Positions 49,241-61,657 are shown, counted from the stretch's first letter. The stretch is 64,000 nucleotides of DNA from Alnus glutinosa (GCF_958979055.1 NC_084899.1:25177501-25241500); one strand, 5' to 3'. Program-made: numbers and translations. The notes: generated from the sequence alone by a model not told the origin.

Positions 49241-50837
49241 ATGCTACCCTTGTTATTCTTAGGCCTTCTGGCTCACGCCTGCTTGGTGAGGCCCCAACAA
49301 CTCCAGCCCAAAAACATATTCATCTTAGCCGGACAAAGCAACATGGCCGGACGTGGAGGCGTGGTTAACAACACCTGGGACGGCATAGTCCCTTCCCAGT
49401 GCCAGCCCAACCCCTCCATTCTCCGACTCAGTGCAAACCTCACTTGGGTTCTAGCCCAGGAGCCCCTCCACGCGGACATCGATACCAAAATGATCACTGG
49501 GGTCGGACCCGGCATGGCTTTCGCCAACGTCGTCTTGGCCAAAGACCCAACCTTTGGGGTCATTGGTCTGGTCCCCTGCGCGATCGGAGGGACTGCGATA
49601 AGCCAGTGGGGTCGAGGGACTTCCCTCTACAAACGGTTGGTGAGGAGGGCTCAGGCCGCGCTGCAAGACGGTGGGACAATCCAAGCGCTTCTTTGGTATC
49701 AAGGCGAGGCAGACACAGTGAGTAAAGAAGCTGCCGATTCATATGGGGCAAAATTGGAGAGCTTTTTCGTTGACGTCCGAGAAGATTTGAAGTCTCCAAT
49801 GCTCCCAATAATCCAGGTACGTATTATTTTGTCTTTTGATTTAATTTTGAATATAGGTCGATCGATTTTCATAGTACACAACAGAAAGAAATTTCTATTT
49901 TTTTCCTCCTTCAATTCTTGATCATCCCAACTTTGATCATGCTTTCTTTCACATGTTATATATTTACTCATTTAGAGATTTTTTTTTTTTTTTACATATT
50001 TACTGTCATGATAAGAAATTAATTTTCTCTAATATCCATATATATATTCAACCCTGCAAAGTGCAAATGGATTGAGTTATATTATTAAAAGCTAGATGGC
50101 CTAAGTTATGTGACATAAATATTTTCTTTTATATACACCACTTGGAAGAATTAATCATATACAGAAAATTGTACAAAGACAAAAAGAGAATTGAATAAAG
50201 GTTTCAACAAACATAATTAAGTAGCATATTCCCACTGCAGGCAGCAATTTAGTAATAATAAGTTTATAATTTTTGGGCTACAAACGAATCTGGATTTTTA
50301 ACAACTTACTGCCTATATCAGTTCAGACAGCAAAATTGTTATTTTCGGGTCAAAACCCAACAAGCAATCAACACAGTTGTTTCATAAATAATAATGAAGG
50401 GAAAAGCTTGGTGCACAACTACTCACACGAGTGAGACCTGTTATGCAAGTAACAAATCCCAATAATGAACGAGCTATTTTGCATTTTAAAATTGTCGAAT
50501 AACTTAATGTTGGTAGTTTCTGGGTACGTAGGTAGCTCTGGCGTCAGGTTCAGTACCTTTTGTGGACACTGTTAGAGAAGGTCAGCTGGGAATTGACCTT
50601 TTGGAGCTCCGTACTGTTGATGCCAAGGGTCTACAGCTTGAATCGGATGGTATACACCTGACGACGCAAGCCCAGGTTCAACTAGGAGAGATAATGGCAG
50701 ATACATTCCTTCAATTGCTACCCAGTACTAATGGCCCCATCCTCAGCCCTATTCCAAGCAGTGCACCCAGAAGAGCTATCGGCTATGTGACTTGGATATG
50801 CCGAGTCATCATCAAGCACTTGAATTACCTGACATAA
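49241..50837 (+). CDS. SASA-domain carbohydrate esterase, At4g34215-like, copy 2
   Basis: Second member of the tandem pair. Exons 49241-49816 and 50532-50837 (GT-AG), 293 residues. Exon 1 has exactly the same length as copy 1 (576 nt), with only about ten amino-acid differences. The signal-like leader, GQSNMAGRGG (Ser33), IGGTAI, LWYQGEAD and SDGIHLTT (Asp231, His234) are all retained, so activity is expected. Differences cluster near DIDTKMITGVGPGMAF (copy 1: DIDANKTTGVGPGMPF). After SSAPRR the protein continues RAIGYVTWICRVIIKHL, unlike copy 1. The intron carries a 62-bp insertion, and the promoter carries a MITE absent from copy 1, so expression of the two copies may differ. Confidence 0.88.
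50399..50460. mobile_element. 62-bp insertion with perfect 9-bp target duplication
   Basis: Inside the intron of esterase copy 2, a 62-bp segment beginning GGGAAAAGCTTGG and ending ACAAATCCC is flanked by AATAATGAA at 50390-50398 and 50461-50469. Copy 1 has the single empty site near 43396. This is a very small Mutator-like element whose insertion is proven by the paralogue. Confidence 0.85.
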
Positions 50838-51269
50838 CAGGCTTTCAGTATCTGGGATGTTATGGATGGGGGTGATATGGCCGTATAACATGCACATGGA
50901 GTAGTATACCTTGCTTGTTAAGTAGTAGAGTCATTTTCGTATTATGTTATAAAGCTTGTTTGGTAAGTAATTGTGTTGTGGAATATTTGTGTGTTGTATA
51001 GTAAAAAGTAATTGATGTGATATAAAATTTGAAAATGTTTTATAGAAAAGTGAAAAAAATTTATTTTGTAGTGGGTTTTTTTTATTTGAATAGTAATAAA
51101 ATATGATTGATGTGATATAAAAAATGTAAAAAAGTTATAATGTTTTTTATTTGATTTTTTTGAGAGAAGTGAAAAGAAAAAGAGGAAGAGTTGGGAAGGT
51201 TTGTCAAACAAGCCCATAATCTTTCAAGTGTTTATCCTTTGGGTGGTAGTAGCAGAGTATATTTATCTT

Positions 51270-51409
51270 GGAAAATGTTAGATTTACAACACCAATACAA
51301 CAATTGTACAACAATCCCTCACATGAGGGTGGGTCCCACGTACTGGGGCCCACTCTCATGTGAGGAGTTGTACAGTTGTTGTGTTGGTGTTGTACAAAAA
51401 TCAAATCAC
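51270..51409. mobile_element. Mutator-like MITE with 9-bp target duplication
   Basis: ATTTATCTT is repeated at 51261-51269 and 51410-51418 around 140 bp. Inner arms pair closely: ACAACACCAATACAACAATT with the complement of GTTGTTGTGTTGGTGTTGT, and CTCACATGAG with CTCATGTGAG. No coding capacity. Confidence 0.75.
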
Positions 51410-51479
51410 ATTTATCTTTGGGTCGTAGTAACAGAGTAGTGGAGATGTAGTAAGTTGTTATTGAAGGGGTCACGTTGAG

Positions 51480-52770
51480 TATATCTCCGTTATTATTATC
51501 TTTATGTGTTATTGTTTAAGTATGAGTCTAGTGGTATTTGATACGCAGATGATTACCATCACGTATAGAGTCATAGTAGGAATTAACCAACCTGTGGTTC
51601 AATCCTACTCTATCTTTTAGGCTTATTTAAAGCGAAGCAACGTGAATGAAAGACATCAAGAAAATTAATCCAAACCTCGTGTTTGACAAGAGTTCAGGAT
51701 TCTCTAATTTCCTACTATTAGTTCTTCCAAACTAACAAAATAGGTAAGAACAAGAAGCAGGATTCAAAGCCAAGTTCGCATCCCATGGCTGATCCACGAA
51801 TGGACTGTTTGGAAGCTCAAATCTCCAACCTCCAATCCAGATTAGAAAAGCTTATGAAGAACAATTCCGAGCAAGCCAAGACATTGGCCGAAAACTCCAA
51901 AAATATGGTAGAAATCAACAATATTTTATCCTCTCAAAGCAGGAAAAATATGGGAAAAAATTCTACATCCAAAAACCATGACAAAACGGGCCATAACTCC
52001 TCAACCGCTCCGAAACTTACCAAGCTGGATTTCCCGAGATACAACGGGGAAGACTACCCTACGAGTTGGATTTGTCGAGTAGAGCAATTCTTGAATTTCA
52101 AAGGACCGAACCCCATGAAAAAATCCTTATGGCAGCGTATCATCTGGAAGGAAAAGCCCAGATGTGGTATCAATTGATTCGAGAAGATGATGAAGTCATG
52201 ACGTGGGAATCTTTAAAGGCGACACTTCACACTCGATACGGTCCAATCATGTTTGAAGACCATTTTGGTGACCTCACCAAGTTACAACAATCTAGATCGC
52301 TGAAGGAATATCAATCTCAGTTTGAGACTCTCTTAAGCCTTGTGGGTAGAATGCCCATCTCTCATCAAGTAAGATGGTTTATTAGTGGGTTGCCAGCTTC
52401 ACGAGTCACGACCCAACACCTTGACAGACACCATTGGTGTAGCCAGATTGTTTGAGGCAAGGAACACGAGCATGAAGAGGACACCAATCTATGATGATCG
52501 ATGCACAGGGACACGAGAAGCATCTCCACCCATGCCATCGGCTCAGCTGAGCTGACCCGCCCTAAAGCGATTCCAAACCGGCGCTTATCACCTGCCTAGA
52601 TGCAAGACCGCCAAACTAAAGGTTTGTGTTTCAATTGTGATGAGAAATTCGTTCCAAGCCATCGGTGTAAAAAGCTATTCGTCATAGAAGGCACATATCC
52701 AGATGATGAAGAGGAGGCTGACGATAGCGACCCCAACAACATTGTTGATTTTAATGCTAATCAATTGATT
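51480..52770 (+). mobile_element. Fossil gag region of a Ty3-type LTR retrotransposon
   Basis: Leader-like sequence (from about 51480) is followed by remains of a gag gene from 51785. It has an N-terminal coiled-coil-like part, the retrotransposon gag core (LDFPRYNGED, AYHLEGKAQMWY) and a zinc-knuckle region near 52620-52690. No pol genes or second LTR are present beside it. The copy is broken in several places and incomplete. It is of the same general group as the gag remnant at 57727-58560 but not the same copy. It lies only in unit 2. Confidence 0.8.
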
Positions 52771-53062
52771 TAAAATTATACCAATTACATTGTCATTGTA
52801 TATGATATGATTAAGTATCAAGATTTTCATTAAATCATATGATTAACAATTTATTGTTAATTCGACAATCATTAGATATTTAATTACTAGAATCAAAGTC
52901 TTAGTCTCTTAGATCATATAAGATATAATCATATTAATTATCTTTTATAATTAAATTATATATTATATAAATACTTATTGATATAACTCATAATTATATA
53001 TTGTATAACAATAATTAATTATCGTTAATTAATAAGTTATATACTAAACAAGTGATTTTTAT

Positions 53063-53130
<68 letters not shown>

Positions 53131-53264
53131 GAGTCGAGCTAATAAGCGAGCCGAGCCTTTTTACGAGTATGTTCGCGAACTTTAAACGAGCGAGCCAAAT
53201 TTTATACGGGTATGTATCGATTAATAATCGAGTATAATTTTGTGTCCACGAGTAACTGCAACTT
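52771..53264. other. AT-rich DNA after the gag fossil
   Basis: Nothing coding is seen. It holds an AT dinucleotide run at 53065-53129 and, just after it, a short stretch with repeated GAGCGAGCC-like and CGAGTA words (53131-53255). Confidence 0.6.
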
Positions 53265-54060
53265 ATTGACCAACTTTTTTAGCCTTGCAGGAAAGGTCTA
53301 AAAAAAAAATAAAAAAAACGCAAAAGCTAACAACGACCCTTCCTGCACGTCATAGAAATTATAATACAAGAAGTAGGGACACTAAATAGGAAAACGAAGG
53401 GATCGCTTTGTCGTGTGGTGTGAACATAACGCCGCCTATATAGACCAGGAAATGTTCAGTCCAATAAAAATTGTGCAACCTCTCCTATTATGGGTCTTGA
53501 CAGGAAAATTCTAGAGACACTTCCCTCTGCCCAAATGAATCTGAAAATTGATCCAACTTGGTAATCCTGCAGAGTTTGACAATAAGTCGACTTTCCAAGT
53601 TAAAAAGCAACCCAGTTGCTTGCGATAACCGAAATGGGAGATCAGCCAATCCATTTTTTTTCAAGTGAACAGTAAACATCATAAACCAACAACCAAAGTC
53701 TTGAGTTTCCTACAAACTAACTTTTAAAAGTGACATGTATTTTTTTTAAGCATGTGAGAAAGACTAGTGAATAAATCATAATCTTTATAAGAAATATTAA
53801 CAACTCAAGACAAAATTTCCTCTTATGTAAGTAAGAATTGTTTATCAAGTTACAAATAACCATGAAACCAAGTAAATACAGAGCGACTAATAATTGGCAC
53901 ATCATGTCACAGTAAAATTCATATTATAGACTGCAAACTCTATGACAAATTCTCTGAACATCTTCTCATATCTTTATGAGCATCAGGTGAAGCGACAAAA
54001 AAAATATGCAGAGAAACTACTCCATTGGCATCAATACCTAAAGATCGGCATAATAAGGAC

Positions 54061-56278
54061 TTAGAAAGAGATAAATTTATCAGCAGAAATTAAGTTTGCA
54101 TCCACCCGAGCATCCTGATCATAAAGGGACTGGGACCCCATTCTTGTATCCAGTATTGACAGTTGGGACTTCACCCATGGGGGATTGAACCTGCCTTCTA
54201 CCCATAAAGCTTCTCCGGTATCTTTGTGCTTAAAATCTGGATATTTTGGGTTCTTCTGTAAATTGCAAATGCACATTCACATTGGAATTTGAGGGTTCAT
54301 CATATGTTTTTGCAGCAAACATGAAGAAGAAATTAGTTTGAATGATACTAAAATTTCAGGTCTGCATGTGATATTCCCAGAGAACTTTTATATTGTATTA
54401 TTTTCTAGAAAGAAATATATTAATCTAACATTTAAATCAAGTCAGTAAAGTTTCAGAATTGCTAAAGAATTATGCCATTAGGTAGCAAACTAGCCAAGGA
54501 AAGATCTAACATGCGTGCTATCTAATCCTCCTAATTGAGGAGATCTAAATGCCATACAAACAGCAGCATGGTGAAATACATAAACTGTCTTGTTCTACAA
54601 GGAGACTAAATTGAGTACCTTGTTTTTCCTATTATCCCACCAATCCACTGGATTAGCAAAGAAAGCTTGCCATAATTCTTCTATAGAACCCATATTACTT
54701 GCCGCATTATTTCCGAATTTTTTACCTGCAAAAAATATAGTTAACAAATAACACGAACATTTCAAGCACAAAGAAACTCTTCTCAAATTAAGAATGTCTT
54801 GCCTGCCATCATGGAGCTCGAGTCGCGATCATACAAGGGCAAAGATGAGAGGCTCCTTTCGACAAAGTTAAGTTGCTGAACCACTACCTGCGAATGATCT
54901 AAAACAATCATAATCGACTAGGGATAAGCTGACCATAAAAAAGGGAACCACGTTTGATTATTGATAAAAAATAAAAAATAAAAACACTAAATTATTATTA
55001 TTTTTTTAAAAAAAACCTTGTAGTAGGTCTGCTGTTTTCCATCATCACTCTCAACTGTATCCGACACCAGCCGACCAGAGATGTATATCTGGTTGCCTTT
55101 CTCTACATACTGAAAAGCAATATGCGCCAGCTCATCCCAAAACGTCAGATTGATCCTGAATAACATAAATGTCATTTTCCAGAAAGATAAATGGTTTAAA
55201 TACAAGATTAGCACTGAGCCACTTAGATAGCATTTGTGCATAGATGAGTTTGCTACACAGCCTACATCTTAAGTCTTAACCGGATAAACACACATCATCT
55301 GGCAAGAATATATGGCCCAGCCAAACGAGCGCACACGCGCACACACAAATACAAAAGATGATAATGTATGACAGAGTCTTTTATGAGTTGCTGGTCTATA
55401 TTTCTCTTTAAAACCAGGAAGCAAATATTATCATCCAAATGGGATAAGACAGAACTTGGAGCAGTTAATTTTATTTTTTTATTTTTTAAATGTCCACGAA
55501 GTTAAATACATTCTCAGAATGGAAACATGCATTCACTAGCTCATTTCCTTCGTTTTAAACTGGTAGCAAAAATGTGTTAACTCACCAATTATCCTAAAAG
55601 GATAAGATGATAAGAAGGGGTAATTTAATCATTTAATTAATATTCTAACAAAAGAAGTGGGTTGAACGATTGCAGTTTCCAGTTCTCCCCTCCATTCACT
55701 TACTTAGCTACATCATATCCCCCCGTTTCCTAATTGGACACTCTCTTTCTCTTTGCTTTTGTGCCCCAAACTATAAAGTTTGAAACTTTTCTCAAGAAAC
55801 CTACCAAGTGGAATCCCGAAAAACCCACAAAATACTAGCCGCAATTCTTAGTCCATAACTCACAGCCCCAACCACATCATTTTGAAGTACCCAAAATTAA
55901 CGTGACGGCGAGGGCGGGATGATAAAATTACCAGGAGGTGAGGGAGGAGGACTTCTTGACGGCGAGGCGGGTCCAGGCGAGGGCTTTGCCGGATGGCCAG
56001 TGCTTAATCTCGACGGGGGTGCCCACGATGCCGATGAGGTGCACCGTGTTGCAGTGCTCCTTCTTCCAGGGGATCTCCGCCGGGCGAGGATACGCCACCT
56101 GGTGGCTGCTGTTGTTGTTGTTGTAATTGGAATCCACCGAGCATTTCAAGCAACTGTTGGGCCTCGAAGATGATGGGGATAGAGAAGGGATTTGGAGGGT
56201 TTTGAGAGGGGTTTTGGGTAATACTGTGCAGAGGAAGTTCCTTGGCGTTGTTGTAGCTGGTGTCTGAATGAGTGCCAT
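54061..56278 (-). CDS. OSB: Organellar single-stranded DNA-binding protein (OSB family)
   Basis: Predicted mitochondrial or plastid ssDNA-binding protein. OSB proteins limit illegitimate recombination in plant organelle genomes. Exons (minus strand): 56278-55932, 55155-55017, 54887-54803, 54725-54619, 54255-54061, giving 290 residues. The N-terminal 45 or so residues are Ser/Thr/Pro/Lys-rich and fit a transit peptide. An OB-fold covers about 74-178 (VHLIGIVGTPVEI, WINLTFWDELAHIA, IYISGRLVSDTVES, TYYKVVVQQLNFVERS). One PDF motif follows (FFANPVDWWDNR then KNPKYPDFKHKDTGEALW). Intron 3 (54802-54726) uses a GC donor in the context AG|GCAAG; no usable GT lies nearby, and read-through meets a stop. 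With one PDF motif it is on the short side of the family, nearest OSB1 in size. Its 3' end is the source of the duplicated exon at 46129-46323. Confidence 0.88.
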
Positions 56279-56539
56279 TTGGTAAATCAGGCAATCTCTA
56301 ATCTATCTTTCTAGTCTGCTCGGCAAAGGCAAAGGGTGCGGTGACTGGTAGCCAGTGGGCGTGGGGTTTTTGTTTTTGTGAGCTCCGTTGCTCTCGCTGA
56401 TGCACTTTTGGATATCATTTTACTCCGTTGTCAGCTCCGTTGCGCCAAAGGGTCGGCCGGGTTTTTTCTTCTTCCATATTACTTGATGAATCCGAGAATT
56501 TGATCTCGGTTACACCACGAGCCCGTTTTAGACCATGGA

Positions 56540-56579
56540 TGGGCTTAGGTTGGCATTTTTGCAGCTTCGAAAATGGGCT
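56540..56579 (+). promoter_or_regulatory. Two site II (TGGGCT) motifs upstream of OSB
   Basis: TGGGCT occurs at 56540-56545 and 56574-56579, about 260-300 bp upstream of the OSB start. TGGGCC/T (site II) elements are common in promoters of plant nuclear genes for organelle proteins and proliferating-cell genes. Function here is inferred from position only. Confidence 0.35.
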
Positions 56580-56599
56580 TTGGATGTATTCCCAATAAA

Positions 56600-57300
56600 A
56601 GGATTATAAAAAAAATAAATATTTCCAAACAAATTAAGATAATACGATTGTTATCCATTTCTTGGTAAAAAAAAAAATTAAAGATTGGTTAGGAACATGT
56701 CAGCATTACGAGATGTGAAATAGTTGTAAGATAAAAATATGATTTATTTATTTCATAATGTTGATGTGATAGTTCTAACTAATTGTTTGATCAGTTCTTG
56801 TTAGAAAATAATAATAATAATAAGAAGAATTAAGAATTGGTTAGGCTTGACATTTTAGCATTATGGGATACTAGCATATAACCCTCGTCATGTGCGGGTT
56901 TTTACTAATTAAAACCGCATAACAAATTAGAATGTTACATTTAATTTAATAAACAAAATAAAAATTTAAGAATAAGATTGAAAATACGTAATGTATATTA
57001 TAAATTATCTTGTAAAGAATCAAAATAAATCACATGTATTCAAATTTTTTTTATAAGTAATCACATTATTCAATTTTTATAGACGTTAATTCAATAGACA
57101 TTTTACATAATATATGAATTCACAAAAACAAATAACAAAATAGTGTACTCACATCATTGCTATAACTTGTATTCAATATTTACAAAAAAAAAATTAATAA
57201 CAATAATTGTTAACAATTAACATATTTAAACTAGAGAAAATCGCACTCTCACCATAATCAAATAATGAATAATTAACAATTTATAAACCATCAAACATGA
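56600..57300. other. AT-rich intergenic DNA
   Basis: No gene is seen. From about 56870, TACTAGCATATAACCC and ATGTGCGGGTTTTTA resemble an end of a dispersed plant repeat. The rest is low-complexity AT sequence. Confidence 0.4.
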
Positions 57301-59060
57301 TGTTACGTATGAAAGAATAGAAGCTGGGTTAGAGTTGCAATGCAGTAGTAGTTTATCTCCATCTATGTGGGTGGTTAGTGGGTTGTTAGTAGTTTATATC
57401 TATCTGGTTTGTTAGTAGTTTATCTCTATCTCTTTTCTGTTTCTATTTGCATGTAAGTCATGGGTCTATGCTACCCAAGAATCTTAGTAGTCCTGTACTC
57501 CTGTTCCAAGTTGACTCTATTGTATTCTTTTTCTTTAAATAAGTTGCATTACTATAGAATAAAATTAACAAATAAATTATTCAAACTTTATGTTTGTGAG
57601 TTCTGAGCACCTCTAATTGCTCAACCAATGAGGTATAGGATTCCTTGAAAATCCAACCGCTAGAGTTATTTTTCCATTATCTTCTCCCAAAATAGGGAAG
57701 CTAAGGAAGAACGATCCTCGCCAACCATGACAGACCAACGCTTCGAACGGCTAGAGTTTGAGGTTCGCAATATGCAAGAATTAATTCAAGGGCTTAGCGC
57801 ACAACTCACAAAGGAAGTCATTCAAGGAGTGAGTGCAGAAATCAGGGAGGTGCTTTTATCAAAAAAAAAAAAAAGAATCACGGAGGAGGTGTCTTCCTCT
57901 AAGTACGACAAAAATAAGAGAGTTAGCTGATCGTCGCATGGGTTGGTAAATGCAAAAGTAGCCAGATTGGAGTTTCCACGCTATGATGGGACTGAAGATC
58001 CCACTAGTTGGGTTTGTCTGGTCGATCGATATTTTGAGTTTCAAAATACCAAAGAGGAGAACAAGGTAAAGTTGACAGCTTATCATCTGGAGGGAGAGGC
58101 GCAATTATGGTATCAGTCGGGTGGGGAAGCTTTCCCAAGCACATCAGGTGGGAAGTTTTGTAAGTAGTTTAAAAGAGAACATCAGGACCGAAGTTCAAGC
58201 TGCCAAGCCAACAACGTTGAATGCAGCAATGGGACTGTCTCGACTCTTCGAAGCCCTTGTTTTGGCTCAAGGGAAACCTTCCTTTGACTCCGAACCCAAA
58301 CCTTATCAACCTCAAGGCTAGAACCAACCACAAAATCCCCATTTCGGTCGCAATAGTACACCAGTCATCAAAAGGCTGACTGAAGTAGAGATGAAGGACC
58401 GAAGAGAAAGGGGATTATGCTTCAATTGCGAGAAGAAATTTTGATCGGGTCATCATTGTAAGAAGCTCTTCTTAATTAAGGGCATCTACCTGGGGGAGGA
58501 TGAGAATGATGAAGCAGAACCGGCAGTGGAGGAGCGGAAACTCATGGCCAATGGAGATTATAGATGAAATTCAGTGGCGCTTTCCGTGTTTTGCCCTTGA
58601 GGACAAGGTCAATCTTAAGGGGGTGGAAGTGTTACTTATAGAAGAATAGAAGCTGGGTTAGAGTTGCAATGCAGTAGTAGTTTATCTCTATCTATATGGG
58701 TTGTTAGTGGTTTATCTCTATCTGGTTTGTTAGTAGTTTATCTCTATCTCTTTTCTCTTTCTATTTGCATGTAAGTCACGGGTCTACTCTACCCAAGAGT
58801 CTTAGTAGTCCTGTTCCAAGTGGAACTCTATTGTAGTCTTTTTCTTTAAATAAGTTGCATTGCTATAGAATAAAATTAACAAAGAAATTATTCAAACTTT
58901 ATGTTTGTAAGTTCCAAGCACCTCTAATTGCTTAACTAAGAAAGTCTAGGATTCTTCGAAAATCCTACAATAGAAGGTCTAGGATTCCTTGAAAATCCTA
59001 CCGCTATAGTTATTTTTCCATTATCTTCTCCCAAAATAGGGAAGCTAAGGCTCCTGGTAA
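57301..59060 (+). mobile_element. Fossil LTR retrotransposon, gag only, between long direct repeats
   Basis: Long direct repeats, starting TGTTAC at 57301 and about 58628, share GAATAGAAGCTGGGTTAGAG, TAGTAGTTTATCTC and a leader with CCCAAAATAGGGAAGCTAAGG-like sequence. Between them is only a gag remnant (about 57727-58560) with the gag core (LEFPRYDG, AYHLEGEAQLWYQ) and a zinc-knuckle region near 58415-58470. No protease, reverse transcriptase or integrase is present. The right repeat has an extra partial copy of its own end plus leader. The element is internally reduced and broken in several places. The repeats differ by scattered substitutions and small indels, so it is not very recent. Confidence 0.75.
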
Positions 59061-61464
59061 TTTTCCAGCTCATAAACCAGTTACACGTTCAGTCGCACAA
59101 GAACGTAACTCATGAAGCCAAATATTATATTGTCATTTTTATAAATATTGTTTTCTTATTACCTTTAAAATTGAGGGCAATATGAAATAAAGTGTAACTC
59201 ATACAACATTCTAAAGGTGTATATATGTATTCATACAACATTCTAAAGGTGTATATATGTATTGCATGTATAACGTAAAAGAAACTACATTTAGAACAAA
59301 AAATAAGGACCAAAATTTGAAACTTAAGATTTGTATTTTTTTGTATATTTTTCTCAGTTTCAATGAAACTAATAGGTATGAGAATAAGTCCCGACAAAAT
59401 GAGATTTTTATTTTTTTTTCTTTTGACCAACGTCCTTCACATATTTATCATAAAAGAAAATACTTTAAGCACAAAATAAATAATAATATATAAATTAGAA
59501 TAGAAAGATAAGGACAAAATATGAAAATGGACAATAAACAGAAACTAGAAAAATACTCCTATAATATTAAATAGTTGTATTTACTTTATATAAATTATAA
59601 CATCAAATAAGGAAAAAAAAAATGAAAATGGACAACCAATGACAAACAAAATATACTCGTAATAGGAATTTTTTTTTTAAATTTTTTTTTTTTTTTTTTT
59701 ACTTTCTTTGGTTCCAATGAAATTCATACCTATAGGAATAAGTTCTGTCAAATAGAGATTTTTCTTACGATCATCATTTGCATATATAATGTTAAAAAAT
59801 TAAAAATAAAAAAAATATATAAACTACTTTTAGAACATAAATAAAAATAATATATAAATTATAACAAAATAAAAAATAAAAAACAAAAAACGATAACAAA
59901 CTACCATGACCATAAAAAACAAAGACAAAAAAAGGGACAAAAAAAAAAAGAAGAAGAGAAATTACTCAAATAATGAGAAATAATTATTTGCTGCATATTT
60001 TCTTGATTCCAAGAAAGCAAACAAAAATTATGGAGTGTATGTGTACCTCAAATTTTTGCTATAAGCTAAATCAAAAACCACTTATACGAGATAATAAGAA
60101 AGTAAGAACATTATTTATTTCGACAAAAAACAAAGAATCAAATTTACTAATATAGCAGAAAATAACTGTATTTTATGTATAATTTTTCCCGTTCTAATGA
60201 AACTTTGAAAGCAATGCCGTCCATCAATTAAGTACGAAAACAATGTATATTACACATTCCAAAAAAAAAAAAGATTTAAAAAATTAATAAATAACAGTGT
60301 AAACCAAAAAATTGTCATACCTTGTGCAAAACACAACAGTGTGAATATTTCTCTCTCACAATAATTTTACTAAATTTATTGTGTGGATATGTTAAAAAAA
60401 AAAAAAAAAAATTATTGTAAAATTTACGAAAGAAAAAATAATATATAAATTAGAAGGGGAAAAAAAAAAAAGGAAAGGAAGAAGAAAATCACAGAAAATA
60501 AAAACAAAAAAAATACTAATCATATATTACATAAAGCCATAAAGACATTCATTAACTTCTGTTTTCTTACAAAGGAAATAAAATCTAGAAAGAAATCCTT
60601 ATGTTTAATACGGCAGAGTAAAGATTTGAAGAATCCTGTAAGCCTCCCGCTTCTGCCTTTTGAATAATGAGAGTGATAATAATAAATTAATAATAATACA
60701 ATACCTGAGTTTTTACTGAAATTTGAGAGGGATTCATTTCCTACAAAACGGTGTCAGAGGCGATGAGTCAAACTAAATTCTCAAGTAGCGTTTGTTTCCA
60801 TTGAAACAAAAAAAATTTACTGTGTTTTTTGTATAGAACGATTTTGTAAATGAAAAAAGACACACAATCATAATCTTTTTTTTTTTTTTTGAGAAACACA
60901 ATCATAATCGTTGTGCTTTAAGGTAAATGGCTGAGAGTGCAGTAAATATTTTTTATTTGCATAGTTTTATTTGAAGTTTAGACGCACATTTGACAGTTTA
61001 AAACTTCAAACGTCTTTTTATTTTTTTTTTATTTTTTTATTTTTTTTAAAAGAAGTGAGTAAATACTCAAATCTGCGCTCCACAAATTTTAAACAATTCA
61101 TAAATCATCGCTACACAAAAGCTCTGTAATCATACATACATACATATATTAAAATAAGTGAAAAAGTTGATGCATAATATTAAACACTGCAAAGATCAAA
61201 AAGCAGAACATTATTCGCAGGAACACAACAAAACACTGATTAAAAAAAACATAAAATCGTATATATATATATACTCTAATAAAATACAAATGATCCCCAC
61301 AAATCTACATAGAGAGACCCTTTTGGTTGATCAGATATGAAGACGAACTCCAAGGGGCGGTAGATAGTTCTGAATTTTGTACAGATAACAATTTTGTAAA
61401 GGGTTCTGATTTTGAGAGTGCAATAACCAGTTATAGTTATTATGAAACACTACGTTTTAGTTTT
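59061..61464. other. Very AT-rich intergenic DNA
   Basis: No gene is seen. There are many A-runs and T-runs and a short tandem repeat of about 32 bp (59199-59262, ACATTCTAAAGGTGTATAT twice). Open frames here are low-complexity Lys/Asn/Ile strings and are not supported. Confidence 0.6.
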
Positions 61465-61648
61465 GAATAATGATTCAATGCCACTTAAATATACAACTTT
61501 TCACCACCTTGCCTATGTGGCAAGGTGGTCTCTCACTACTTTTTGAGTTTTTTTTATTTTTTAAAAATAAATTAAGGTGAGAGACCACCTTGCCACATAG
61601 ACAAAGTGGTGAAAAGTTGTATATTTAGATGGTAGTGAATCATTACTC
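61465..61648. mobile_element. Mutator-like MITE, second copy of the 48982 family
   Basis: The 184-bp element has a perfect 9-bp duplication TTTAGTTTT at 61456-61464 and 61649-61657. Ends are AATGATTCAATGCCAC and GGTAGTGAATCATTAC. Shared with 48982-49164: the ACTACTTTTTGA core and long inverted arms around CTTGCCACAT / ATGTGGCAAG. The clean duplication suggests a more recent insertion than the other copy. Confidence 0.87.
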
Positions 61649-61657
61649 TTTAGTTTT

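Larger units (their letters stand above)
48625..54481 (+). repeat. Tandem segmental duplication, unit 2
   Basis: This is the partner of 41801-47972. Left start GATCCATCCATC, then the esterase gene. The unit-specific middle includes a MITE and a gag fossil. From about 53265 it matches unit 1 again through the OSB last exon to TTATGCCATTAG at 54481, where OSB intron 4 continues into the intact gene. Unit 2 is therefore next to the original OSB locus. Unit-specific inserts: 48982-49164, 50399-50460, 51270-51409. Confidence 0.85.

Noticed and set aside
53065-53129. Regular repeats that could suggest an array-type locus
   Set aside because: Simple AT microsatellite; no unique spacers, so not CRISPR-like.
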